A stretch of 64,000 bases of DNA from Methanosarcina horonobensis HB-1 = JCM 15518 (GTDB lineage Archaea; Halobacteriota; Methanosarcinia; Methanosarcinales; Methanosarcinaceae). The notes under the pieces are model-generated. The model was given only the letters and a program-made list of their open reading frames with translations. It was not told the origin of the DNA and made no database searches. Numbering within the stretch: position 1 is the first letter of the stretch; every line of letters begins with the position of its first letter. Of this stretch, positions 53,882 to 61,055 are shown in pieces. Both the position numbers and the translations under genes were made by a program. The DNA lies in assembly GCF_000970285.1 (NCBI RefSeq), contig NZ_CP009516.1:1715036-1779035 (forward strand), in the 5' to 3' direction.

Positions 53882-53998
53882 CTAAGCACCTCTTTCTCGC
53901 CTCTTGAACTCTCCACAGTAGTCATGCGTCTCGAGTCCTTTGCAGGTTGCAGCTGATGGGTCATAGAGCAGGCACTTCTTATGGTAAGGACACTTCAT
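53882..53998 (-). CDS. 38-residue Cys-rich mini-protein
   Basis: MKCPYHKKCLLYDPSAATCK followed by CGEFKRRERG, with four Cys and two His suited to zinc. The ATG overlaps the previous stop (ATGA). Confidence 0.5.
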   Translation of the reverse strand: MKCPYHKKCLLYDPSAATCKGLETHDYCGEFKRRERGA

Positions 53999-54147
53999 AC
54001 AGATCTCTCCTTATGCTCACTGATTACGACTCTACACGCCGCGATACTGCACTCAGGACAGATGTACTTGGCAACACCGATATGGACACCGAAGAGACCG
54101 TGAGCGAACCCAAAAACTTCTTTGGAGAGGTTGAAGATCCGCTTCAC
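53995..54147 (-). CDS. 50-residue zinc-knuckle mini-protein
   Basis: GTG start inside the ASCH gene stop (GTGA). The sequence KRIFNLSKEVFGFAHGLFGV then YICPECSIAAC is a short helix plus a CPEC knuckle. Coupling to both neighbours supports expression. Confidence 0.5.
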   Translation of the reverse strand: MKRIFNLSKEVFGFAHGLFGVHIGVAKYICPECSIAACRVVISEHKERSV

Positions 54148-54608
54148 TCATATCCCTCCGGCAAATCAAAAGTAGACCAGATCACGGCGCCCTTCGGAGG
54201 GGTATACCGTATAGGCTTCTCAAACTTTATAGGATCCGCAAGTTTCCAATAATAATGATTTAATCCTACATCGTAAGCAAAATGTTCATGTCTACGGACT
54301 TCAATTTCATCTGGGTTTACAGGTTCACACCCTCTAATTTCAACAGTTCCGACTATCCAACCTCGTGTATATGTTCTCCATAAACAGAGTTCAGCAATTC
54401 TTTTTTGCTCAGTTGTTAGCCTGCTATAATCTTCCATCCTCTGAACTGTACACATAAACCAGTTCTGTTCAGCTATAGTTGGATTATGAGAACTTCCGTA
54501 AATTGCAACTCTCCCTCGAATATTAGTTGGTCTGCTTCTCACTTCGAGAGTTTTCAATCCTTCTACAATAAGAGAAGCCCAAGGCTGTCTAACTGCTAAA
54601 ACTTTCAT
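54144..54608 (-). CDS. ASCH-domain protein
   Basis: 154 residues. It starts MKVLAVRQPWASLIVEGLKT then LEVRSRPTNIRGRVAIYGS, the classical ASCH signature (QPWA, G-x-KT-x-E-x-R). ASCH domains bind RNA or modified nucleosides; some are nucleases or amidohydrolases for modified cytidines. In a virus it may act on RNA or protect modified nucleotides. Its start overlaps the preceding stop by 1 nt. Confidence 0.85.
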   Translation of the reverse strand: MKVLAVRQPWASLIVEGLKTLEVRSRPTNIRGRVAIYGSSHNPTIAEQNWFMCTVQRMEDYSRLTTEQKRIAELCLWRTYTRGWIVGTVEIRGCEPVNPDEIEVRRHEHFAYDVGLNHYYWKLADPIKFEKPIRYTPPKGAVIWSTFDLPEGYE

Positions 54609-55030
54609 CAGACCGCCTCCACCATCTTCAAAGACTTTGAAGGCTTCAACTTCTCCAGGTCTGACAGATCAATCCTGAGCTTCCAGATCGACAGCTGATG
54701 CTTGCACTTTGAGCACTGGTGGTAGACCCACTGAGGCTGACCAAACCCTTTCAGATCCAGCCCGCCGTCATGATCATAGCTCTGGATCTCCCCTGTTTCC
54801 AGGGGTTCTCCGCAGGCCCTGCACTCGGTGCGATCTCCCTGCAGTACTCTCTTCCGGATCTCCCTCATGGTATGATTTGCGAGACCTGCATAGGCAATCG
54901 TGCAGGGTTCGTAGATCTTCCTTTGTTCTTCATCTTCCAGCTGCACTTTCTTCCAGCATTTCGGACCATATCCTCGTTTCACGGATGCAGAGTCTTTTAA
55001 AGGTCTGTTGCAGCGGTTGCACGTGTTCAC
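54608..55030 (-). CDS. zinc-ribbon protein (DUF6011-like)
   Basis: 140 residues from GTG 55030, which overlaps the upstream TGA and is preceded by GGGGGA; a longer frame to 55093 is unlikely. The N-terminal CNRCNRPLKDSASVKRGYGP then KCWKK is the DUF6011-type zinc finger. A second pair of Cys sites follows (CRACGEPL, HQCSKCKHQL). A DNA- or protein-binding accessory in replication is inferred. Confidence 0.65.
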   Translation of the reverse strand: MNTCNRCNRPLKDSASVKRGYGPKCWKKVQLEDEEQRKIYEPCTIAYAGLANHTMREIRKRVLQGDRTECRACGEPLETGEIQSYDHDGGLDLKGFGQPQWVYHQCSKCKHQLSIWKLRIDLSDLEKLKPSKSLKMVEAV

Positions 55031-55170
55031 ATAAGTCCCCCCGTACAAATTGCACTTTCTCCTCCAAGGTACAGCCCAAGACAGCCACACCACATTGAAC
55101 GCTGGTCTTGATACAGAATTCCTTGAGAAACGTGAGTCAAGAAGAAGGCCATCTGGTCTTCAGAAATCAT
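55027..55170 (-). CDS. 47-residue mini-protein
   Basis: ATG 55170 overlaps the previous stop (ATGA) and its TGA overlaps the next GTG, with GGGGTGA upstream. The sequence MISEDQMAFFLTHVSQGILY ... CGCLGLYLGGESAIC is compact and Cys-containing. Function unknown. Confidence 0.45.
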   Translation of the reverse strand: MISEDQMAFFLTHVSQGILYQDQRSMWCGCLGLYLGGESAICTGGLM

Positions 55171-55802
55171 GCACTCACCCCTGTATCGTCTTCTTCAGCC
55201 TGGAACTTCGAAATTGTGACTTTGGAAACCTCTCCCTTCTCAACAAGCTTGAGGAACAGGTTAACAGCTGCCTTCCGGTTTGATGCCTGTCTGTTTCCAA
55301 GGATCTTAGCGATCTCTTGATTCCAGTATTTCTGGTCAAGCCTTGCGGTGTTCTCTACTTGCTGCCAGGTGGTTTCCACAATCGAGCCTGCGTAGTTCAG
55401 GATGAGTTTCCCGTCTTCTTCCCTGTAGCGAAGATGAGGATGATTAGGGATGTCGATCCAGTAGACCTTTGTGCTTTTCTTTTTTACAGGTTCCTTCGTT
55501 TTCGCTTCTTCAGACAAAGGCTCGATCTCATCTGGTTTCGGGCCTACAAAAGGCCTGCAACGTTCTTCAGCAGGCCCCTTCTTCAACCCGCGAAACACTA
55601 CCTCAGATCTGGAAAGGGGTTCAGGCTCTTTCTGCACTGGTTTCAGAGCCTCAGCAATCCTCTCTAGAGCTGCCTGCAGGGCGGAGTCAGCTGTCAAGGT
55701 AACATGAAGGTGGATAGAAAAATTCAAATCAGGAAGGGTGATACCTTCTTGGTGAGTGGAGTTCTGCCCCGGGGTGGAAGCTGAGGACGGAATTTCACTC
55801 AT
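55167..55802 (-). CDS. hypothetical early protein
   Basis: 211 residues from ATG 55802 (GAGAGGTG upstream). The N-terminal half is Pro/Glu-rich; the C-terminal half (STKVYWIDIPNHPHLRYREE ... DQKYWNQEIAKILGNRQASN) is globular and ends in a helical segment that looks like a DNA-binding domain. I do not recognise the family. Confidence 0.55.
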   Translation of the reverse strand: MSEIPSSASTPGQNSTHQEGITLPDLNFSIHLHVTLTADSALQAALERIAEALKPVQKEPEPLSRSEVVFRGLKKGPAEERCRPFVGPKPDEIEPLSEEAKTKEPVKKKSTKVYWIDIPNHPHLRYREEDGKLILNYAGSIVETTWQQVENTARLDQKYWNQEIAKILGNRQASNRKAAVNLFLKLVEKGEVSKVTISKFQAEEDDTGVSA

Positions 55803-55953
55803 CCTTAACACCTCTCAGGATTTCATCGAAGTGTTTCCTGCATTCTTCAAGTGTCTGGCCCTTGACATCTATGTTAATATATTCGTGTTTGTCAAGCGTA
55901 GTAATAGTGCGCTGATAGTCTATTCTCGGGAGTTCGGTGGCATTTTCAGTCAC
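55795..55953 (-). CDS. 52-residue mini-protein
   Basis: GTG 55953 overlaps the RecA-like gene stop (GTGA). The sequence TENATELPRIDYQRTITTLD ... IDVKGQTLEECRKHFDEI resembles a small beta-alpha unit. Coupling on both sides supports it. Confidence 0.5.
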   Translation of the reverse strand: MTENATELPRIDYQRTITTLDKHEYINIDVKGQTLEECRKHFDEILRGVKDE

Positions 55954-57329
55954 TGTATCACCTTCACGCCGCCATCTGTTATTTCGACAGTAAACAACTT
56001 CGTACCCTGTCCGTAATCTCTTGACCTGTAAGTTTTGACAACTACAACGGTCTTACCAGGGGATTTGCTAACAAAACAGGTTTTAAGCAACTCCTTATAA
56101 AAAAATTCAACTTTGTCTCCAAAACTACGCCTTTCAGTATTTGGGTCCTTATTCATATCACTCTCTGGCTGATTGATAACAATGACAAGAGAATTGTTTC
56201 GGTTGGCGTAACTTTTCAAAGTGTTAGAAATGAGCATCATTTTTTGAAGTGTCAGTCCCTGCTCTCTTTGATTTCCAGCACAATAAACAGACAGACACGG
56301 GAGTCCAAGGGAATCGATTATCAAAAGGTCGACTTTAGGTATTTTTTTTATGAACTCGTGAAATGCTTCGAGGTCCTTAACACTTTCAAAATTTTTGTTA
56401 TTGTTTGATGGAGTATACGGGTAGTACGTGACTCCAGCGTGCAACATTTCAGCTTTTTTCTTCTTAGAAATGTTTTTTTCAGGGTCTAGGTAGTATACTG
56501 ACTTCCCGGCTTTCCTTGCTTCGAGTGCGGCCTGGATAGCTATACTTGTTTTACAGGTCCCTGTTTTTCCGAATATCTGTATAAGGTCGTCGTCTACGAG
56601 ATCACATAGTATATCGAGCAGCCCGACCTCTCCTTTCTTTGGATCCGGTGCAGTTTCCAGCTTGTCCTCTGGCTGACTGTACAGCTCCTGACTTTTTGAA
56701 TTCGCCTTCTGAAAATCAGATTTTTGTTTTTCTCGCGATTCTCTTTCTTGGCGTTCCAGCTCGTACTGCTCAGCCATCGCAAGTTTTTTTTCGTTCTCTT
56801 CCCTGGCAAGTCTGGATTTCTCTTCCTGCTCTTTTTTCTTCTGCTCGATAACCAAAGCTTCCATGCGTTTTTCTTCGTCTGTGAGCTCTCTTTTTTTTGG
56901 GGTTTCTTTTGGGGTTGAATCCACAACTGGGGGTACGTGTTCAGGAGCTTTAAGGGCATCAGCCTCCTGGGTGAACTCAAATCCTCCTGCTTTCAGGTTA
57001 TCAATGGGGTCTTTTGCAGGTTCTTCTTTTTTCCCTTCACTCGCGGAATAGTCAGCTTGTTCATCAAGCAGTGCTAGAAGCGCTGGTTTATATTTTTCAT
57101 CCAGAGCGTCAATAATGCTTATGACATCTGCCGGGACGCCAATGTCTTTTTTCGGGTTGTATGATTTCCCCTTGCTCCGGGCTTCGTAGATGATACTCTT
57201 CTCAAGAATTATGACTTTGACATCCCATTCGGAGTTGATCCTCATTACTGCGGTTTGCTCATCTATTTTGATCAAGGAAGGAATATTGAGGTCAAGAAGG
57301 GCTTTCATTCGGAGTTGGATAGTGTTCAT
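55950..57329 (-). CDS. RecA/RadB-like ATPase with N-terminal coiled coil
   Basis: 459 residues. The C-terminal ATPase has Walker A IQIFGKTGTCKTSIA and Walker B VDLLIIDSLG, plus QREQGLTLQKMMLISN and the sensor-like VIVINQPES, as in RecA/RadB/RepA-type ATPases. The N-terminal 90 residues form a separate domain, followed by a long Glu/Lys coiled coil (about 150-210). It could load helicase or act in recombination-dependent replication. Confidence 0.75.
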   Translation of the reverse strand: MNTIQLRMKALLDLNIPSLIKIDEQTAVMRINSEWDVKVIILEKSIIYEARSKGKSYNPKKDIGVPADVISIIDALDEKYKPALLALLDEQADYSASEGKKEEPAKDPIDNLKAGGFEFTQEADALKAPEHVPPVVDSTPKETPKKRELTDEEKRMEALVIEQKKKEQEEKSRLAREENEKKLAMAEQYELERQERESREKQKSDFQKANSKSQELYSQPEDKLETAPDPKKGEVGLLDILCDLVDDDLIQIFGKTGTCKTSIAIQAALEARKAGKSVYYLDPEKNISKKKKAEMLHAGVTYYPYTPSNNNKNFESVKDLEAFHEFIKKIPKVDLLIIDSLGLPCLSVYCAGNQREQGLTLQKMMLISNTLKSYANRNNSLVIVINQPESDMNKDPNTERRSFGDKVEFFYKELLKTCFVSKSPGKTVVVVKTYRSRDYGQGTKLFTVEITDGGVKVIQ

Positions 57330-57649
57330 GCTTGTGCCTCCGCCGCTCTCTTTTTCCTTTCAGCTCGGAACTTTGCCTCCTCTTGAACACGCTTGGTGTT
57401 TGCAGATATCTCCTCGACAAGCTCTTCCCCCATAGAAAATGCATCGAGAGTTGCCTGTGGGTCTCTGATCTCCAGCTCAAGGTTCCTTCCAGGAATCAAA
57501 GGAACGATGTACGAAAGATCTCTCTCGGTCTCAGCCTCAAAGGAAAGGACACATTGAACTCCGCGGTAATACCCTCTGAATGTCGCTTTGAACTTGGGAG
57601 GCTTTCCGACGGTATCATTCAGGCTTTTCTTTTCCAGCTCAATTGACAT
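57326..57649 (-). CDS. hypothetical early protein
   Basis: 107 residues, beta-rich start (KPPKFKATFRGYYRGVQCVL SFEAETERDL) and a basic helical end. It overlaps the RecA-like gene by ATGA and may be a partner protein. Unrecognised. Confidence 0.5.
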   Translation of the reverse strand: MSIELEKKSLNDTVGKPPKFKATFRGYYRGVQCVLSFEAETERDLSYIVPLIPGRNLELEIRDPQATLDAFSMGEELVEEISANTKRVQEEAKFRAERKKRAAEAQA

Positions 57650-57773
57650 TGCCCAGCCTCCTCTTCTCCATCTTCTCTATCCTTACACAGTCCACACAAA
57701 GAGGTCTGATCTCATCCTCCAGAGCAACTACTCCGCACCCACACCTGGCACAGGTAGCTTTTTTGTAGGTCAT
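57639..57773 (-). CDS. 44-residue zinc-ribbon mini-protein
   Basis: MTYKKATCARCGCGVVALED ... LCVDCVRIEKM carries two CxxC pairs forming a complete zinc ribbon. It overlaps neighbours on both sides (ATGA upstream). Confidence 0.6.
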   Translation of the reverse strand: MTYKKATCARCGCGVVALEDEIRPLCVDCVRIEKMEKRRLGNVN

Positions 57774-58237
57774 TTCTTACCACCAACCTTGATCTGCACC
57801 GAAGCCTCAACCACTGAGACCTTCCTGCATTCCAGGATTTCAGGATGCAAGATAGCAAAGCCCTGAAGTTTCTTATCATCCCATGAAGCTCTCTCGTATG
57901 CTTTCCGGAAGGCAGCACTGCCATAAGAACACTTGAAAGATTCTCCATGCTTCAGGATTTCAGCCATAATCTTCTTCTCAACCTCTTCGATCTCGGGAGC
58001 ATACTCTGCTTCCTTCTCAGCCCTTTCCTTCTGAAGAACGGTTATGAGGTGGTCAATTTCCTTGCACTCGACAATCAGAGCATACTTCAGGACGTCGAGC
58101 TTGTAGAACAGGCTTTCAAGGTTAGCAGGGTCTTCAATGTCAACGAAGATCGGGTCAGCAGGTGCTTTGACTGCTGGGTATTCTCCTATCTCGGCAGCTG
58201 CGAGAGCGTCTACCCTTCTTGTGTCAAACTCGCTCAT
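57770..58237 (-). CDS. coiled-coil early protein (Gam-like?)
   Basis: 155 residues. A central coiled coil (IDHLITVLQKERAEKEAEYA ... EEVEKKIMAEILKHGESF) is followed by KCSYGSAAFRKAYERASWDD, a strand-rich end seen in some viral proteins annotated as Gam-like DNA-end binders. Resemblance is loose; the coupling in the recombination gene cluster supports it. Confidence 0.45.
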   Translation of the reverse strand: MSEFDTRRVDALAAAEIGEYPAVKAPADPIFVDIEDPANLESLFYKLDVLKYALIVECKEIDHLITVLQKERAEKEAEYAPEIEEVEKKIMAEILKHGESFKCSYGSAAFRKAYERASWDDKKLQGFAILHPEILECRKVSVVEASVQIKVGGKK

Positions 58238-58545
58238 GCTTTCACCCTCTCATCATAGACACATTCAACAAGTCCACCAGGGCGACATATTGAAAAAGAA
58301 GTAATACCTGCTTTGATACAGTGATATGTCAGCCTGCTTGGCAGCAGCAATGGCATGTAGCCTACGACCAACAGGTCCACATCCTTCTTTCCCTTGACTT
58401 TTTCCTGGATGCAGGACCATACCTTTTCTATCTCAATGTCGTTGTAGAACCTGTGCGGCTGCTTGTCCATCTTGTCGGCATAGACGTGGCCTACGTCTGC
58501 CGGAAGCTCCTTCAGATCTATTCTGATGTCTGTCACAATATTCAC
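58234..58545 (-). CDS. hypothetical early protein
   Basis: 103 residues. The C-terminal half (DVDLLVVGYMPLLLPSRLTY ... TSFSICRPGGLVECVYDE) is an alpha-beta pattern with a loose resemblance in layout to Csx3-like ring nucleases. No catalytic residue can be assigned. It overlaps the next gene by 4 nt. Confidence 0.5.
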   Translation of the reverse strand: MNIVTDIRIDLKELPADVGHVYADKMDKQPHRFYNDIEIEKVWSCIQEKVKGKKDVDLLVVGYMPLLLPSRLTYHCIKAGITSFSICRPGGLVECVYDERVKA

Positions 58546-58598
58546 CTTTGAAAGTTTTAGATGTCGGGGGGTGACATCCGATGCTTCAGCCCGGAATC

Positions 58599-58630
58599 AT
58601 TTCAATCCACACACCCGCGAAGGGTGCGAC
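58599..58630 (-). CRISPR. solitary type I-C-like CRISPR repeat 1
   Basis: A single 32-nt unit on the minus strand, GTCGCACCCTTCGCGG followed by GTGTGTGGATTGAAAT. The inverted CACCC/GGGTG stem and GGATTGAAAT end are those of type I-C repeats. No second copy follows at spacer distance and no cas gene is present. It lies in the 300-nt gap between two early genes, transcribed with them. Confidence 0.75.
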
Positions 58631-58639
58631 GCGAGTTGA

Positions 58640-58853
58640 CCCCGGCAGGAACCGGGGCACGACTTCTACGAGTTTTTTGACTTTTGTAGGTTGGCTTAAT
58701 TTATTTGGTCTGTTCGAGTTTTTTTTCTCATCCAGATTTTTTGATTTGTGTTAGTTCGTCCGGGTTGTCCCGGAAGCCGTCAGCAGGAATCGAACCTACT
58801 CTCCAGCCGTGAGAAGACCTTATGATGGCAAGGAGGAGAGCTCCGAAGAGCTC
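58640..58853 (-). ncRNA. structured non-coding region before CRISPR repeat 1
   Basis: In transcription order there is a 6-bp GAGCTC stem with UUCG loop (58838-58853), a tRNA-like acceptor/T-arm fold lacking a D arm (58775-58829), a TCCGGG/CCCGGA stem with a 4-nt loop (58759-58774) and a CCCCGG/CCGGGG stem (58640-58657). No open frame fits. The tRNA-like part has GCCATCA pairing with TGACGGC (6 of 7) and T stem GTAGG/CCTGC around TTCGATT. It may be processed by tRNA enzymes. Transcription is inferred from the operon. Confidence 0.45.
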
Positions 58854-59202
58854 AATTCGAAAATGCTTCAGAAATCGCTTTACCAAGCTTTTCCATAACG
58901 GTTTTGTGTATATGGTTTCCAACTTCGTTTTTGGCTCCAACGCCCAGAGCATACCCTAAAACAACAGAATCAGAAGAATTCCGGAGATGTTTGTTATCCT
59001 CTTTAATCACAGGAATGGTCTTTTGGACTGCATCGAAAGCTGCTTTCGGTATCTTGAAAGTGCCTTCTATCATGTTTTCCTCATCACGCCATGCTTTGCA
59101 TACTTCACAGTTACATAGTCCATCTGTAGATTCTTCAGAATCCACTTTTTTTCCAACTGGAATTTCCAGTACTATAGTTCCATGCTCTTCATTTTCTGAC
59201 AT
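58852..59202 (-). CDS. hypothetical early protein
   Basis: 116 residues. Near residue 30 a Cys cluster (CNCEVCKAW) may bind metal; the rest is helical (KIPKAAFDAVQKTIPVIKED ... TVMEKLGKAISEAF). It lies between two tRNA-like elements. Unrecognised. Confidence 0.5.
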   Translation of the reverse strand: MSENEEHGTIVLEIPVGKKVDSEESTDGLCNCEVCKAWRDEENMIEGTFKIPKAAFDAVQKTIPVIKEDNKHLRNSSDSVVLGYALGVGAKNEVGNHIHKTVMEKLGKAISEAFSN

Positions 59203-59223
59203 TTCTTACACCTTCTTATTGAG

Positions 59224-59311
59224 AGCCGTCGCCAAGGTTTGAACTTGGAGTGGGGGTTATTTTTGGGGAGATCTGACACAGGAAAAAAAGAGTTCAAGCC
59301 CAATCGACGGC
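59224..59311 (-). ncRNA. tRNA-like element in a 180-nt gap
   Basis: A perfect 7-bp acceptor (GCCGTCG / CGACGGC) and a T arm (CCAAG-TTCAAAC-CTTGG) enclose 56 nt, total 88 nt, the length of a class II tRNA. The D arm and anticodon arm are not convincing. An inverted copy of the same motif (TTGGGCTTGAACT) forms the other side, so an imperfect stem-loop is an alternative reading. Confidence 0.4.
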
Positions 59312-59379
59312 ATTCAGCTTCAATAGTAATCTTTGTTTAGTAACTCTCTTTCCTGATCATTTATTAGGATAAAAAACAA

Positions 59380-59556
59380 TTATGAAGTAACACCTTTGGG
59401 AGCATTTGCCGGGAGTTCACAACTTCGGGGGGAGTACTTTTCTACTAGCTTCCGGCAATCTCTAACTATCTGAGCCCTCAATGGATCGGTTTTTTCAAGC
59501 ATCTGAAAAATTTCTTCAGGCATGGCTGCCAGACGTTCGATTGACGGATCAAGCAT
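59380..59556 (-). CDS. 58-residue early protein
   Basis: ATG 59556 (a longer TTG frame exists). Helical, LDPSIERLAAMPEEIFQMLE then KTDPLRAQIVRDCRKLVEKY. It overlaps the end of the preceding gene. Function unknown. Confidence 0.5.
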   Translation of the reverse strand: MLDPSIERLAAMPEEIFQMLEKTDPLRAQIVRDCRKLVEKYSPRSCELPANAPKGVTS

Positions 59557-59836
59557 TCTGAGCAACCCCCTTCAACGTTGCAATGTAGTCTCTGTAGTCC
59601 TGTTCCTGCATCTCTGGAGTCTTCTTCATCCAGCCTCTGCCTGGCAGGTTTGCGACTATCGAGCCGTCGGCTTCTTCGCGGTAGTCTATTCCTTCCTCAA
59701 GGAGTTCTGCCAGGATTCCGAGCTTGTATTGCCAGAAATCAGGGAGAAGACCTGAGCGGTAAGTTCTGCGCTTTCCGTAGCTGGTGTTTCCGGAGGTTGA
59801 TGATTCAAAGCCGGCACGCTTGGGAGACCAGGTCAT
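59549..59836 (-). CDS. 95-residue early protein
   Basis: Basic start (MTWSPKRAGFESSTSGNTSY GKRRTYRS) then a helical part (KLGILAELLEEGIDYREE) and GRGWMKKTPEMQEQDYRDYI. It overlaps both neighbours. Unrecognised. Confidence 0.5.
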   Translation of the reverse strand: MTWSPKRAGFESSTSGNTSYGKRRTYRSGLLPDFWQYKLGILAELLEEGIDYREEADGSIVANLPGRGWMKKTPEMQEQDYRDYIATLKGVAQNA

Positions 59837-59961
59837 GCAGCTACCTCCTGCCTGACAGGTTTCTCGATTGTATAAGTTTCATCACATCTTGGGCAGTATC
59901 GGTAGAAACCTGTAGCATCTGCCATGATACGAAGTTCCTTTCCGCACGTTTGACAGTTCAC
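59833..59961 (-). CDS. 42-residue zinc-ribbon mini-protein
   Basis: GTG 59961 after a strong AAGGAGGA site. The sequence NCQTCGKELRIMADATGFYR YCPRCDETYTI is a complete two-knuckle zinc ribbon, as in transcription-factor-like mini-proteins. It overlaps genes on both sides by GTGA/ATGA. Confidence 0.6.
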   Translation of the reverse strand: MNCQTCGKELRIMADATGFYRYCPRCDETYTIEKPVRQEVAA

Positions 59962-60110
59962 TGCGCTTCCTCCTTCGGGCATTCTGACAGGTTCCCAGGA
60001 ATCCTGCCGTTGAACTGACAGACTCTTCTATCTCTTCCTTCGAATCGCGTGCTAACCAGGGATGGACAGGCTTTTTGAGTGCAGGCTTGAACTGAGGGTT
60101 TGAAGGTCAT
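59958..60110 (-). CDS. 50-residue early protein
   Basis: MTFKPSVQACTQKACPSLVS ... FNGRIPGNLSEC contains several Cys. The ATG overlaps the RHH-like gene stop and the TGA overlaps the next GTG. No family recognised. Confidence 0.45.
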   Translation of the reverse strand: MTFKPSVQACTQKACPSLVSTRFEGRDRRVCQFNGRIPGNLSECPKEEAQ

Positions 60111-60262
60111 GCTTCGACCCCACACGTTTCCATTTTCATCACCCTAATCCCACGAGAGATTGCAGCTCGGTATACTTCGCTCATTTTTACATAAGGGCCG
60201 GTTCTGAGAATTTCTAGAATTTCATTGTCATCTGATTGAGGGACTTCTATAGTTCTCCTCAC
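60107..60262 (-). CDS. first early gene, small helix-rich protein
   Basis: GTG 60262 (AAGGAAACA upstream). 51 residues, RRTIEVPQSDDNEILEILRT then GPYVKMSEVYRAAISRGIRV, reminiscent of ribbon-helix-helix or AbrB-type small regulators. It is the first gene of the long leftward operon, directly at the divergent control region, so an autoregulatory role is plausible. Confidence 0.5.
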   Translation of the reverse strand: MRRTIEVPQSDDNEILEILRTGPYVKMSEVYRAAISRGIRVMKMETCGVEA

Positions 60263-60451
60263 TGTTTCCTTGGGTATAATTAGTCACCTCTCTATCTAAT
60301 AATTATATGCTAATATCTAATTTGTATGGGCAATATATAAACTTTCCTGCGAATTGCGTATAATTATATGAAAAACGATGAAAAAACGAGTATAATTATT
60401 TCCATCGTTTATATGAAACAAAACAGCATACCAATAATTATTGGTGCATGC
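60263..60451. promoter_or_regulatory. divergent control region of the provirus
   Basis: Separates the leftward early operon from the rightward RHH gene. Repeated TATAATTA-type sites occur at 60275-60282, 60299-60308, 60359-60368 and 60391-60400, some being TATA boxes and others candidate operators of the RHH protein. A TATATAAACTTTCC stretch lies at 60335-60348. This looks like the lysogeny switch. Confidence 0.5.
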
Positions 60452-61045
60452 ATGGCGGAAATAAAGTATAAAAAAGAGAAAGTCACTGCAACGGTCAGTC
60501 CTCACGTTCGCAAACGGATTGATGAGTATGTGGCATCAGAAGAATTCAGCAGTGTTTCTGATTTCGTGAATACTGCATTAGCTTATTTTTTAGGAAAACT
60601 CGATTACCAGAAGGAGCTTGAAGCTGCGGCAAAAGAGCCTACACAAGTGACCGATGAACGAGATCAGCTACTCATAGATGTCATAAAAAAACTAGTGGAG
60701 AACCCTGAGCTATTGAGTAGTATAAAAGAGCAGACAAAATCTGGGGCAAGTAAAAAACATGAATCTCTCCCCTATCCTGCTAAAAGAGAATCGTTCAGCC
60801 AACAAGACTATCAAAAAGAAAGAGAAGAATGCCGCCGAAACTTCTGCCCAAACCCCAGAGAACTTACTCCAGAAGAGGCCAGAAAAGCAGCAGAAGCCAA
60901 AGCATATTATAGAGCTCTCCGTGGGGAGAAAGAAGAACCTGAAGAGGTAGGGTCAGATCAAAAAACAGAACCGGACGGTAAAAAACCCAGAGTACTTTTT
61001 GAAGGGGAACCGAAAGATTATCCACAAGAGTGGATTTTGGAATGA
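60452..61045 (+). CDS. ribbon-helix-helix regulator with long charged tail
   Basis: 197 residues from ATG 60452; an in-frame ATG at 60368 would add 28 hydrophobic residues and is unlikely. The RHH fold is in EKVTATVSPHVRKRIDEYVA SEEFSSVSDFVNTALAYFLG. The rest is hydrophilic and charged (EEARKAAEAKAYYRALRGEK). As the only rightward regulator at the divergent control region it is the candidate repressor or switch protein. Confidence 0.7.
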   Translation: MAEIKYKKEKVTATVSPHVRKRIDEYVASEEFSSVSDFVNTALAYFLGKLDYQKELEAAAKEPTQVTDERDQLLIDVIKKLVENPELLSSIKEQTKSGASKKHESLPYPAKRESFSQQDYQKEREECRRNFCPNPRELTPEEARKAAEAKAYYRALRGEKEEPEEVGSDQKTEPDGKKPRVLFEGEPKDYPQEWILE

Positions 61046-61055
61046 TCTGAAGGGG

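Noticed and set aside
58775-59311. Functional tRNA genes
   Set aside because: Acceptor and T arm are good, but D arm and anticodon arm could not be built for either element.
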